The notes under the pieces were generated by a model. The model was not told the origin of the DNA, searched no databases, and saw only the letters and a program-made list of their open reading frames with translations. Shown piece by piece: positions 16,146 through 25,041 of a DNA stretch of 64,000 nt (position 1 is the stretch's first letter; the number at the start of each line of letters is the position of its first letter). This stretch comes from Mesobaculum littorinae (GTDB taxonomy: Bacteria; Pseudomonadota; Alphaproteobacteria; Rhodobacterales; Rhodobacteraceae): NCBI RefSeq assembly GCF_004011175.1, contig NZ_RQXX01000008.1, positions 54,771-118,770 of the forward strand, written 5' to 3'. Position numbers and translations under genes: made by a program.

Positions 16146-16892
16146 TCAACCGCGCTGCGCGCGTCCGCTGCGGCGGGCGAGACGATGCTCAAGCATTACC
16201 AGCGCGTCGTAGATCAGCACGGCGAAAAGCCCCACGATCAGCCCGCCCTGTAGCACGAAGGCGGTGTTGTTGGTCAGAAGCCCCGCGATGATCACCTCGC
16301 CCAGCGTGCGCGCCGCCACGGTCGAGCCGATGGTCGCGGTGCCAAGCGCGATCACCACCGACAGGCGGATACCCGCAAGGATCACCGGCAGCGCCAGAGG
16401 CAGCTCGACCCGCATCAGCCGTTGCCGGTTGTTCAGACCGATGCCGCGCGCCGCCTCCATCGTGTGCGGCGGCAGGGTCGACAGGCCGGTCATCGCGTTC
16501 TCGAAAATCGGCAGGAGGCCGTAGAGAAAGAGCGCGACCAGCGTTGGCCCCGCGCCGAAGCCCAGCACCGGCACCGCCAGGGCAAGGACCGCCACAGGGG
16601 GGAAGGTCTGGCCGACATTGGTGATCGTGCGCGACAGCGGTCGGAACGCCGCGCCCGCGGGCCGGGTGACGAGGATCGCAAGCGTCACCGCGACCAGCGT
16701 CGCAAGGCTTGAGGCCGCGGCCACCAGCCACAGGTGGCTGAGCGACAGCGACAGAAGCGACGACCGGGTATAGATCACGGGCCCGCCCGCGGGGGCGAGC
16801 GGGGCGAACACAGGCTCGAACCACCCCGGCCGCAGGACCAGCGCCAGCAGCAGCGCCACCATCGCGGCGCGCAGGACCAGACCGATCCTCAT
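16146..16892 (-). CDS. yehW: Osmoprotectant ABC permease, YehW-like
   Basis: This 248-residue membrane protein belongs to the OpuB/ProW-type BPD permease family. It has an EAA loop (MEAARGIGLNNRQRLMRVEL) and the C-terminal pattern TIGSTVAARTLGEVIIAGL seen in glycine-betaine/choline permeases. It is the last gene of a four-gene cluster whose order and sizes match YehZYXW (also called OsmU): binding protein, large permease, ATPase, small permease. Its start overlaps the ATPase stop by 4 bp. The substrate is probably a compatible solute; the exact compound is unknown. Confidence 0.87.
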   Translation of the reverse strand: MRIGLVLRAAMVALLLALVLRPGWFEPVFAPLAPAGGPVIYTRSSLLSLSLSHLWLVAAASSLATLVAVTLAILVTRPAGAAFRPLSRTITNVGQTFPPVAVLALAVPVLGFGAGPTLVALFLYGLLPIFENAMTGLSTLPPHTMEAARGIGLNNRQRLMRVELPLALPVILAGIRLSVVIALGTATIGSTVAARTLGEVIIAGLLTNNTAFVLQGGLIVGLFAVLIYDALVMLEHRLARRSGRAQRG

Positions 16893-17824
16893 GCCTGCCG
16901 TTCCGCGCGCGCCCGGATCGCCTGCAGCGTGACGCGGCCCGCAGGCGCGCCGTCGCGGGTCACGGGCACCGCGTCGCGCCCCGTCCAGAGGCAGGCCGAC
17001 AGCGCCTCGCGCAGGGTGGCGCCGGCGGTGACGGGTTCACCGGGGGCCGCGCCCTCCTCGATCAGATCGGACACGGGGATCAGCGACAGCAGGCGCATCG
17101 GACGTTCCGCATCCCCCACCATGTCGGCCACGAACCCGGTGGCGGGGCGGGCGATGATCTCTTCCGGCGGCCCGTATTGCACCAGCCGGCCCTGGTCCAT
17201 CACCGCCACCTTGTCGCCAAGGCTGACCGCCTCGTCCATGTCGTGGGTGACCAGCATGATGGTCGAGCCCAGCTTGCGCTGGATGTCGCGCAGATCCTGT
17301 TGCGCCCGGGTGCGGATGATCGGATCGAGCGCGCCGAAGGGTTCGTCCATCAGCAGAAGGTCGGGGCGCGAGGCCAGCGCCCGCGCCACGCCCACGCGCT
17401 GCTGCTGCCCGCCCGACAATTCGCCCGGGAAGCGGTCGCGATAGGCGTCCGGCTCCAGCCCGAAAAGGGTCAGCAGCTCGTCGACGCGGGCCCGGATCTT
17501 GGCCTTGTCCCACCCCTGCAGCTGCGGCACCGCCCCGATGTTGCGCGCCACGCTATGGTGCGGGAACAGCCCGTGCCCCTGGATCGCGTAGCCGATCCGC
17601 CGCCGCAGCAGATGGGGTTTGACGGCATGCGTGGGCTCGCCGTTGATCCGCACCTCGCCCGACGAGGGCTCGACCAGCCGGTTGATCATCCGCAGAAGCG
17701 TGGTCTTGCCCGACCCCGAGGTGCCGACGATGGCGGTGATCGTGCCGGTCTCGACCGTCATCGACACCTCGTCGACGGCGGCGTGACCGTCATAGACCTT
17801 GGTGATCCTGTCGATTTCGATCAT
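16889..17824 (-). CDS. yehX: Osmoprotectant ABC ATP-binding protein, YehX-like
   Basis: This 311-residue ATPase has Walker A GTSGSGKTT (about 34-42), the OpuBA-type sequence GYAIQGHGLFPHHSV at the Q-loop, the signature ELSGGQQQRVGVARAL and Walker B LLLMDEPFGALDP. The C-terminal 70 residues look like the partial CBS-type module found in osmoprotectant ATPases (RDAVPVTRDGAPAGRVTL). Both ends overlap neighbouring permease genes by 4 bp, so the complex is made from one coupled message. Confidence 0.9.
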   Translation of the reverse strand: MIEIDRITKVYDGHAAVDEVSMTVETGTITAIVGTSGSGKTTLLRMINRLVEPSSGEVRINGEPTHAVKPHLLRRRIGYAIQGHGLFPHHSVARNIGAVPQLQGWDKAKIRARVDELLTLFGLEPDAYRDRFPGELSGGQQQRVGVARALASRPDLLLMDEPFGALDPIIRTRAQQDLRDIQRKLGSTIMLVTHDMDEAVSLGDKVAVMDQGRLVQYGPPEEIIARPATGFVADMVGDAERPMRLLSLIPVSDLIEEGAAPGEPVTAGATLREALSACLWTGRDAVPVTRDGAPAGRVTLQAIRARAERQA

Positions 17825-19032
17825 CTTGAACGCTCCGGCGTTGGGCGGGCGAGGTCCACCAGGATATCCATCACGATGGCGGAGACCAGCGCCATCAGCA
17901 CGGTGGGCAGCGCGCCCAGAAGGATCAGATCGGTCGCGGTCTGGTTCAGGCCCTGGAACACGAAGGTGCCGTAACCGCCGCCGCCGATCAGGCCCGCGAT
18001 CACCGCAAGACCCACGTTCTGGACCAGCACGATGCGCAGACCGGCGAGGATCACGGGCATGCCCAGCGGCAGCTCGACCCGGACCAGCCGCTGCATCGCG
18101 GTCATCCCCATCCCGCGCGAAGCCTCGAGCGCCGAGGCCGGCGCGGCGGCCAGCCCCGCGACGGTATTGGCGACGACGGGCAGCAGCGAATAGAGCACCA
18201 GCGCCACGAAGGCGGGGGCAAAGCCGATCCCGGCGATGCCCAGCTCGCGCGCGCCCGGGACGGTGCTGCCGACCCAGCCCAGAAGCGGGATCATCAGGCC
18301 GAACATCGCCAGCGACGGAATCGTCTGCAGAAAGCTGAGCACCGGCAGGACCGACCCGCGCAGCCCCGGGCGGCGGTGGCAGAGGATGCCCAGGGGAAAA
18401 CCGATCGCCGCGGCGGCGGCCAGCGACCCGAAGGCCAGCCCGACATGCCGCCACGTGGCCGTGCGGAAGGCGGCGATGCGGCCGCGATATTCCTGCGCGA
18501 TGGACAGATCGCCCAGCAGGCCCGACCACAGCACCGCCGCCAGCGCCGCCAGAAGCAGCACCAGAAGTCCGCCGCGCCGCCACGGGCCCAGCCCCATCGT
18601 CGACAGCGCGTCCGCCATCAACAGCATCAAAGCCAGCGCAAGGCACCAGAACCCCGCGGCGGGAGAGACCCGGGCGAAATCTCCGGCGCCGTCCAACAGG
18701 GTCGTCGCCCCCTGCGACAGCAGCAGTACCAGCCCCGCCAGCCCCAGAAGGCTGCCGCCCAACCGCATCCACGGCGCCCCGCGCACAAGCCCCAGTGCGA
18801 GGCCCGCCGCGATGCAGGCGATTGCCACCGCGACGGTCGGCACGCCTGCGCTGGCGAAGGCCGACACACCTTCGCCCGCGACGATGCGGTTTGCGGCGAG
18901 CGACAGGAACGGCAGCGCCAGCGCCAGCACGCCCAGCGCCGCGAACAAAATTCCCGGGGGCGACAGGGGAAGCCTCGCCGCCCGCGCCCGCAGATCCGGG
19001 GAACGCCCCCGAAGGTCCGACGAACCGGTCAT
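17821..19032 (-). CDS. yehY: Osmoprotectant ABC permease, YehY-like (long form)
   Basis: This 403-residue permease is longer than YehW because it has several additional N-terminal membrane segments before the conserved domain, as in YehY. The permease core contains TATWRHVGLAFGSLAAAAAI, the EAA loop LEASRGMGMTAMQRLVRVEL and GGGYGTFVFQGLNQT. It pairs with YehW to form the channel. It starts 13 bp after the binding-protein stop. Confidence 0.88.
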   Translation of the reverse strand: MTGSSDLRGRSPDLRARAARLPLSPPGILFAALGVLALALPFLSLAANRIVAGEGVSAFASAGVPTVAVAIACIAAGLALGLVRGAPWMRLGGSLLGLAGLVLLLSQGATTLLDGAGDFARVSPAAGFWCLALALMLLMADALSTMGLGPWRRGGLLVLLLAALAAVLWSGLLGDLSIAQEYRGRIAAFRTATWRHVGLAFGSLAAAAAIGFPLGILCHRRPGLRGSVLPVLSFLQTIPSLAMFGLMIPLLGWVGSTVPGARELGIAGIGFAPAFVALVLYSLLPVVANTVAGLAAAPASALEASRGMGMTAMQRLVRVELPLGMPVILAGLRIVLVQNVGLAVIAGLIGGGGYGTFVFQGLNQTATDLILLGALPTVLMALVSAIVMDILVDLARPTPERSR

Positions 19033-19045
19033 CCCGGCGCGCCGG

Positions 19046-19954
19046 TCAGTCCAGCACCCCTGCCTCGGTCAGGTAGTCGCGGGCCACCGACTCGGCCGGT
19101 TCGCCGCCGACCTGGATGCGGCCGTTCAGCTGTTGCAGCGTCTGCATGTCGAGGCCTTCGAAGATCGGCGTCAGCACGTCCTCGATCTCGGGGTATTCCT
19201 CCAGCACCTCGGCCCGGACGATCGGGGCGGGTTCGTAGACCGGCTGCACGCCCTGGTCGTCCTCCATCACGACAAGCCCGGTAGCGCCGACACCGCCGTC
19301 AGTGCCGTAGACCATCGCCGCGTTGACGCCCGAGGTGCCGCGCGCGGCGGCCTGGATCGTCGCCGCGGTATCGCCGCCCGACAGGATCACCGTCTGGTCC
19401 TCGTCCAGCTCGAAGCCGTAGGTCTCCTGCATCGCGGGCAGCACGGCGGGGGAGGACACGAATTCGGTCGAGGCGGCCAGCGTCACGTCGCCGCCATCGG
19501 CGATCCACTTGCCGAACTCGGTCATCGTCGCCAGGTCGTTCTCTTCGGCCACGTCGCTGGTGACCGCGATGGCCCAGGTGTTGTTGGCAGGCGCGGGCTG
19601 CAGCCAGACGATGTCGTTCTCGGCGCCGTCCAGCTCCTTGGCGCGGGCATAGGCCTCGTCCGCGTTCTTCCAGGTGTCGGCCTCGGCTTCGTTGAAGAAG
19701 AACGCCGCGTTGCCGGTATACTCGGGGTAGATGTCGATCTGGTCGGCAAGGATCGCCTCGCGCACGACCTGGGTGCCGCCCAGTTGCAGGCGCCGCTCGA
19801 CCGGCAGGCCCGCGTCTTCGAGCGCCAGCGCGATGATGTTGCCCAGAAGCCCGCCTTCGGTGTCGATCTTCGAGGACACGGTGATGTCGGCATGGCCGGC
19901 GGTGGCAAGCCCTGCGGACAGCCCGAGCGCGGCGAGGATGGTCTTGGTGGTCAT
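19046..19954 (-). CDS. yehZ: Osmoprotectant substrate-binding protein, YehZ/OsmF-like
   Basis: This 302-residue secreted protein has a signal peptide ending near GHADI (residue 22). It resembles OpuAC/ProX-type quaternary-amine binding proteins: VSSKIDTEGGLLGNIIALAL, IDIYPEYTGNAAFFF, VYGTDGGVGATGLVVMED. It captures the osmolyte for the YehY/YehW/YehX complex encoded downstream. The start lies behind GGGAGG. It is the first gene of the operon, so the promoter should be in 19955-20130, where a perfect TTTTGCGCAAAA palindrome is found. Confidence 0.9.
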   Translation of the reverse strand: MTTKTILAALGLSAGLATAGHADITVSSKIDTEGGLLGNIIALALEDAGLPVERRLQLGGTQVVREAILADQIDIYPEYTGNAAFFFNEAEADTWKNADEAYARAKELDGAENDIVWLQPAPANNTWAIAVTSDVAEENDLATMTEFGKWIADGGDVTLAASTEFVSSPAVLPAMQETYGFELDEDQTVILSGGDTAATIQAAARGTSGVNAAMVYGTDGGVGATGLVVMEDDQGVQPVYEPAPIVRAEVLEEYPEIEDVLTPIFEGLDMQTLQQLNGRIQVGGEPAESVARDYLTEAGVLD

Positions 19955-20066
19955 GGTGCAACCGCCTCCCTATGGAATCTCCCCCGACCCTCGCGGCCGC
20001 GGGTTTCAGGGAAGTCTAGAACCCGAGCGCCGCCTGCACAGGGGCACGTGCCGCGATTGGCAAGAT

Positions 20067-20078
20067 TTTTGCGCAAAA
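20067..20078. promoter_or_regulatory. Candidate operator palindrome TTTTGCGCAAAA
   Basis: This perfect 12-bp palindrome lies in an AT-rich patch about 113-124 bp upstream of the yehZ-like start, in the only intergenic space that could drive the osmoprotectant operon. Its symmetry and composition, in otherwise GC-rich DNA, suggest a repressor or activator site. The protein that binds it is unknown. Confidence 0.4.
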
Positions 20079-20133
20079 GGGCCATTTGCCGGTGTGGCCG
20101 CGCCCCCTGCGGGGCAGCCGGGGACGGCCCCGC

Positions 20134-21366
20134 CTACTCCTCCGCAGGCGCGCTTTGCGGGGACAGCGAGGCGTAGTAGGCGGCAAGCGCTGCGATGTCA
20201 TCGTCGCCGAGTTCGGCCGCCGCCCGGGTCATCAGGTTCGCGCGCGGGCCCCCGCCGCGCGTGCCGTCGCGCCAGATTTTCAGCTGGGTCTCGAGATACG
20301 GCGCGTACTGGCCCGAAAGCTCGGGGAAATCCGCGCTCTTTCGATCGGCAGAGGGGCCATGACAGGCGCGGCAGGCCGGCACGTCGCGATCCCCCGAGGA
20401 CGCGAGCGCCAACGCCTCGCCACGGGCCACCAGCCCGGGATCCGCGCCGGGCGTATCGGTTCCGGGCGCATTGGTGCCGGGCGCTTCGGGGCCGGGCGTC
20501 GGCGAAGCGGTCCCGTCGGGCACCGCACCGGTGGACGTGCGCCCCTCGGGGACGCTTGCCCGCGGGGCGCCGTCGGCCGCCCCTTCGGTCCCGGGCATCC
20601 CGGCACCCCCGGTGGTCGCGTCCGTCGATCCCTGTTCTGCGAAATAGCGGACGAGGTCGGGCAGCGCGGTCTCGGGCACCTCGGACGCCGCGTGACGCAT
20701 CACGCCGCTTTCGCGCATGCCCCCGCGATAGGTTTCCAGCGACAACGCAAGGTAGGGCGCCCCCAGGATATCCAGCCGGGGAATATGCGGATTGCCCGAA
20801 CGCCCGTCCACACCGTGACAGCCCGCGCAATAGGCGGCGCCCTCGGGCGCCCTGGCGGGCATGCGGGGCGGCGCGGTCAGGGCGGCATAGTCCTCGCCCG
20901 TCATCTCGCCCACCCGCATCAGGAAGGCGACAACCGGCCACACCTCGTCATCGCGCACCGAGGGCCAGTGCGGCATGCCCGACATCTTCACGCCCTCGCG
21001 CACGATCCAGGCCAGCTCGGCCGGGGTCCAGCCGGCGACGGCATCGGCGATGCGGGGCGGCTCGGGCAGCATGGCGCGCATCGTGGCGGTGCGGATCCGG
21101 CCCGGGGGCGCGTGGCAGACGGCGCAGGCGGCATCGAAATGGCGGGCGCCCAGCTCCGCCATCTCGGGCGACAGGGGCGGCACATCCGCGTGCTTGGGCG
21201 CCCGCAGCGACACCGCGTTGCGGAAGGTGGTGTGCAGCACCCAGCTGACCCCCGGCAGGTGCCCCACCCGGGCCGAGACGTTGTAAAGGCCGAAGCTTAC
21301 CACCACGGCGGCCCCGAGCCCGCCCAGGACCGCCAGCACGGCGAGGGTCTGGAGAACGCGTTTCAT
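20134..21366 (-). CDS. Membrane-anchored triheme cytochrome c
   Basis: This 410-residue protein has an N-terminal hydrophobic anchor or signal (about 5-28) and three c-type heme motifs, CAVCH (81-85), CAGCH (180-184) and CRACH (332-336), i.e. three cytochrome c domains. A 70-residue Pro/Gly/Thr-rich linker (about 245-312) separates the second and third domains. It is the last gene of the cytochrome c oxidase operon, overlapping the ctaG-like gene by 4 bp. It therefore probably carries electrons to the oxidase or links it to periplasmic dehydrogenases. The low-complexity linker is unusual. Confidence 0.88.
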   Translation of the reverse strand: MKRVLQTLAVLAVLGGLGAAVVVSFGLYNVSARVGHLPGVSWVLHTTFRNAVSLRAPKHADVPPLSPEMAELGARHFDAACAVCHAPPGRIRTATMRAMLPEPPRIADAVAGWTPAELAWIVREGVKMSGMPHWPSVRDDEVWPVVAFLMRVGEMTGEDYAALTAPPRMPARAPEGAAYCAGCHGVDGRSGNPHIPRLDILGAPYLALSLETYRGGMRESGVMRHAASEVPETALPDLVRYFAEQGSTDATTGGAGMPGTEGAADGAPRASVPEGRTSTGAVPDGTASPTPGPEAPGTNAPGTDTPGADPGLVARGEALALASSGDRDVPACRACHGPSADRKSADFPELSGQYAPYLETQLKIWRDGTRGGGPRANLMTRAAAELGDDDIAALAAYYASLSPQSAPAEE

Positions 21367-22031
21367 GGGCTGCGCTCCTGCAGCGCGCGCCCTGTCAGCC
21401 AGAGCCCGGCGATCAGGTAGACCGGCGTTCCGATGGCCAGCATCAGCATGCCCCCCATCTGCTGCGCCGCCAGATCCGGGGGCGTGCCGCAGAAGGCCGC
21501 GTAAAGGTCCGAGCGGGCGAGGATCATCAGCGCCCCCAGAAGCGTCATGTGCATCGAGGTCAGCAGCAGCGCCCCGGCCCCCGCGAGCGGCTGCGGCGCG
21601 GCCAGCGCACCGGCCCAGACGGCAAGGCCCGCAGCAAGGAACATCGCCTGCTCAAGCGCATAGGGAACAGCCAGCGTGCGGGCAAACCCGTGCAGCGCCG
21701 GCAGGTGCCAACCCCAGACCACCGCGAATTCGATGACCGCGCCGGCAAGCGCGGGGATCGCCATGCGCCGCCAGACGCCGGGCGCGCCCAGCACCAGAAG
21801 CGGGGCGGCCACGGCGACAAGCGTCATGTGCACCACCATGTGGCCGGGGAACCCGCCCAGCCACGTCTCGACCGGCAGCCCCCAGACGCCCAGCACCGCC
21901 GCCGCGCCCGCGGCCAGCGGCAGCGGACGGATCACGCGGCCCGGCGGCGGTGCCGCGGCCAAACCGCCCGGGCGGCCGGAACGCGGCCCGCGGGCGGGCT
22001 GGGTCACGGGCTGAGTGGCGGGCCCGGTCAC
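21363..22031 (-). CDS. ctaG: Cytochrome c oxidase assembly protein, CtaG (caa3-type)
   Basis: This polytopic membrane protein belongs to the caa3_CtaG family, which helps assemble the copper centres of cytochrome oxidases. Histidine-bearing helices (FPGHMVVHMTLVAVAAPLLV, VVWGWHLPALHG, LLTSMHMTLLGALMILA) are visible. GTG at 22031 is proposed as start because it overlaps the upstream stop by 4 bp, like its neighbours, giving 222 residues. GTG 21935 just before the first hydrophobic stretch is an alternative (190 residues). Confidence 0.85.
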   Translation of the reverse strand: MTGPATQPVTQPARGPRSGRPGGLAAAPPPGRVIRPLPLAAGAAAVLGVWGLPVETWLGGFPGHMVVHMTLVAVAAPLLVLGAPGVWRRMAIPALAGAVIEFAVVWGWHLPALHGFARTLAVPYALEQAMFLAAGLAVWAGALAAPQPLAGAGALLLTSMHMTLLGALMILARSDLYAAFCGTPPDLAAQQMGGMLMLAIGTPVYLIAGLWLTGRALQERSP

Positions 22032-22426
22032 CGGCACGTCCCGATATAAAGCGCGGGCAGCGCGGTATAGCAGGTGCCAACGAAGCTGACGATCGCCAGA
22101 AGAAAGGCCGCGTGCCCCAGGAACTCGTGCCGGTCCTCGCCGCGCGCGCGGGCGTGTTCGTAATCCCAGTCGTCGGTGAAATCCCACTGCTGCCACGCGC
22201 GCCAGCCGACCCAGAGGATGAGGCCCAGCGCCACGGCCGTCATCGCCCCGATCCCCAGCCGCAGGGGCAGGATCGACCCGCCCGGCCCCTTGGCGCACCA
22301 GACCGCCGCGGCGGCATAGCTCGCCACGAAGTGCAGCGCCCAGGCCAGCGGGCCGAGGGTAATCTTGAACAGGCTCGACTGTTCCTCGGCGAATTCGCGT
22401 TCGTCTGAAGGCTGGGTCTTGGTCAT
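22028..22426 (-). CDS. Small conserved membrane protein of the oxidase operon
   Basis: This 132-residue protein has an acidic N-terminus (DEREFAEEQSS), then three predicted membrane segments (about 32-50, 58-80, 105-127). It lies between the fused oxidase gene and ctaG with overlaps on both sides. I do not recognise a named family. The context suggests an accessory or assembly subunit of the cytochrome c oxidase. The ATG at 22426 was chosen because it sits at the end of the upstream gene (TGATG). Confidence 0.7.
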   Translation of the reverse strand: MTKTQPSDEREFAEEQSSLFKITLGPLAWALHFVASYAAAAVWCAKGPGGSILPLRLGIGAMTAVALGLILWVGWRAWQQWDFTDDWDYEHARARGEDRHEFLGHAAFLLAIVSFVGTCYTALPALYIGTCR

Positions 22427-25041
22427 CACAGAAGCCTCGGCAGGCCGGCGGTCACGGCGACGGTGACGATCACCGTCAGACAGATGAAGTGCCAGTAAAG
22501 CGTGATGTTCCACAGCGGCGCATCATGGCGCGGGGTGATCTTGCCCGCCAGCAGCGCGGCCAGGCAGTAGAGCTGCATGATGATGCCCGCGCCCACGTGC
22601 ACCACGGTCCAGATCGTCAGCGCCCAGAGCACGGCGGGGTAGACATGCGTGGTGGGCTGCAGGTCCGGCACCCGGACGGCGAAGATCAGCGCCGCGCACC
22701 CGGCGGCGGCCAGCAGCGGCGCGGCGACCAGGCTGGTCATAACAGTGCGCCAGTGCGAGCGCCCGTTCAGGTAGCGCGCCCCGAAGGTCGCGGCCCAGGA
22801 CCCCACAAGCAGCGCAAGCGCCAGAAGCGACAGCGCCCAGGCCGCGTGATCCGTGCCCTCGGGCGGGAAATCGGGCCGCGCGGTCCAGTAGAAGAACACT
22901 CCGAAGACAAGGCTGGCAAAGGCCGTGCTGTCGCCCAGCATGGTGATCCACACGCCCCACCATCCGGCGGCCTTGGGGCCCGAGACGTAGATCGGCAGCT
23001 TCAGGCCCAGCCCTGCGTCCTTCTTCTCTTTCTCCGGGATCTCGGCGGTCGAGGTCCAGAGCCAGTAGATCACGCAGGCGATCGCCAGCCCGCCGCAGAT
23101 GATCGCCGGCGGATACCAGTGGAAGGTCGGGAAGATGAACGCCCCGCCGGTGAAGATCGCCGCCCAGATCGTGACCCAGGCGGGCCCCGTCACCCGCAGC
23201 ACCTGCATCGGCGTCGCGTCGATCACGCTGGTGATCATCGTCTCGCGCCGTCCCTCTTCGGCGTCGGGCAGGTAGAACCGCCCCGCGTCCATCCGGGCGA
23301 CCAGATCGGGCTGGTCCCACAGCGGGTAGCGCGAGGTGATGTGCGGGATCGACCGCACGCCCCAGAACTCTTCGGGGATCTCGTGGCTCCACTCCAGCGT
23401 GCCCGCGCCCCAGGGATTGCGCGCCGGGTCCGCCTGCCGTCCCTTCGGCCGCACGAGGTCCCAGGCGAAGATCGCGAAGCCCGCGGCGATCACGAAGGCC
23501 CCGACCGAGGACACGAGGTTCAGCCAGTCCCAGCCGATGTCGCCGGGATAGGTGAAGACGCGCCGCGGCATCCCCTTGAGCCCGGTCAGGTGCATCGGCA
23601 GGAAGGTCAGGTTGAAGCCCGCGAAGATCAGCCAGAAGGCCCAGCGCCCCATCCGGTCGCTCAGCTTCTTCTTCCGGATGAAGGGGTAGAAGTAGTAGAC
23701 CCCGCCGATCACCGGAAAGACCATGCCGCCGAAGAGCGTGTAGTGCAGGTGCGCAACGATGAAGTAGGTGTCGTGCACCTGCCAGTCGAAGGGCGCGATG
23801 GCCACCATGACGCCGGTCAGCCCGCCCGCGACGAAGATCGCCAGCGCGCCCGAGATCCACAGCATCGGCAGGCTCATCCGGACCTTGCCGACCATCAGCG
23901 TGGCGGCAAAGGCGAAAAGTTGCACGCCGGTCGGGATCACCACCGCCTCGGACGCGGCGGAAAAGAAGCCCAGCGATATCGTCGGCAGCCCCGTGGTGAA
24001 CATGTGGTGGACCCAGAGCCCGAAGCTCAGGAACCCGGTCCCCACGGCCGACAGCACGATCCAGCTGTAGCCCACGATGGGCCGCTGCGCCGCGGTGGGC
24101 ACGACCATGGCGGCGATGGCGATCGAGGGCAGGAAGATGATGTAGACCTCCGGGTGCCCGAAGATCCAGAAAAGGTGCTGCCACAGCATCGGGTCACCGC
24201 CGCGCGTGGGGTCGAAGAACGGCCAGTCGAAACTGCGTTCAAGCTCGAACAGGAAGTCGCCCGCGATAAGCGGCGGAAAGGCGAACAGGATCATGCCGCC
24301 GACGACAAGGACGTACCACGCGTAAAGCGGCATGATGTTGACGCGCATGCCCGGCGGGCGGCACTTCAGCACGCCGACGATCAGCTCGACCGCGGCGGCG
24401 ATGCTGGCGACCTCGATGAACGACAGGCCCAGCAGCCATATGTCGGACCCCATGCCGGAATGCTGGGTGGCCAGCGGCGGGTACATGAACCAGCCCGCGT
24501 CCGGGGCGACGCCGAAGAGGATCGAGCCCATTACGAAGACGCCGCCGATCAGGAAGCACCAGTAGCCATAGGCCGAAAGCCGTGGAAACGGCATGTCGCG
24601 CGCGCCCAGGAAGGCGGGCAGGATCAGGATGCTGATCGCTTCGAACATCGGCACGGCGAAGAGGAACATCATCGCCGAGCCGTGCATCGTGAAGAACTGG
24701 TTGAAGCGGTCGGCCGACAGGAAGTCGTTGTCGGGCACGGCCAGCTGCACCCGCACCGCCAGCGCCAGAATCCCCGCGAGCAGCATGAAGACGAAGGCCG
24801 TCATCGAATACCAGACGCCGACCTCGGAGTTGTTCACCGCCGACCAGTAGCGCCAGCCGGTGGGCGTCTTCCACGCCTTGCGCAGACGCGCCTCCTGCGC
24901 CTTCGCGACGTCGGGATCGACCGGCTCGCGCAGCATCTCCTCGGTGGGCGGATAGATACCCTCGGGGCCATGCGCCTCGGCCTCGAAGGGGGTCTCCTCG
25001 ACCCCGGGGCGGCGGCTGCCGGGAAGGATGTGGTCGGTCAT
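22426..25041 (-). CDS. Cytochrome c oxidase, fused subunit I/III (CoxA-CoxC)
   Basis: This 871-residue fusion has a heme-copper oxidase subunit I in its first about 560 residues, and subunit III in about 600-871. Subunit I landmarks are LFWIFGHPEVYIIFLP (CuB His and crosslinked Tyr), LWVHHMFTTGLP (CuB histidines) and VAHLHYTLFGG (heme ligands). The subunit III half has GDSTAFASLVFGVFFYW and HVGAGIIMQLYCLA. The join contains no stop or gap. It is the catalytic proton-pumping terminal oxidase of aerobic respiration. It overlaps coxB by 4 bp, forming an operon coxB, coxAC, small membrane protein, ctaG, cytochrome c. Confidence 0.93.
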   Translation of the reverse strand: MTDHILPGSRRPGVEETPFEAEAHGPEGIYPPTEEMLREPVDPDVAKAQEARLRKAWKTPTGWRYWSAVNNSEVGVWYSMTAFVFMLLAGILALAVRVQLAVPDNDFLSADRFNQFFTMHGSAMMFLFAVPMFEAISILILPAFLGARDMPFPRLSAYGYWCFLIGGVFVMGSILFGVAPDAGWFMYPPLATQHSGMGSDIWLLGLSFIEVASIAAAVELIVGVLKCRPPGMRVNIMPLYAWYVLVVGGMILFAFPPLIAGDFLFELERSFDWPFFDPTRGGDPMLWQHLFWIFGHPEVYIIFLPSIAIAAMVVPTAAQRPIVGYSWIVLSAVGTGFLSFGLWVHHMFTTGLPTISLGFFSAASEAVVIPTGVQLFAFAATLMVGKVRMSLPMLWISGALAIFVAGGLTGVMVAIAPFDWQVHDTYFIVAHLHYTLFGGMVFPVIGGVYYFYPFIRKKKLSDRMGRWAFWLIFAGFNLTFLPMHLTGLKGMPRRVFTYPGDIGWDWLNLVSSVGAFVIAAGFAIFAWDLVRPKGRQADPARNPWGAGTLEWSHEIPEEFWGVRSIPHITSRYPLWDQPDLVARMDAGRFYLPDAEEGRRETMITSVIDATPMQVLRVTGPAWVTIWAAIFTGGAFIFPTFHWYPPAIICGGLAIACVIYWLWTSTAEIPEKEKKDAGLGLKLPIYVSGPKAAGWWGVWITMLGDSTAFASLVFGVFFYWTARPDFPPEGTDHAAWALSLLALALLVGSWAATFGARYLNGRSHWRTVMTSLVAAPLLAAAGCAALIFAVRVPDLQPTTHVYPAVLWALTIWTVVHVGAGIIMQLYCLAALLAGKITPRHDAPLWNITLYWHFICLTVIVTVAVTAGLPRLL

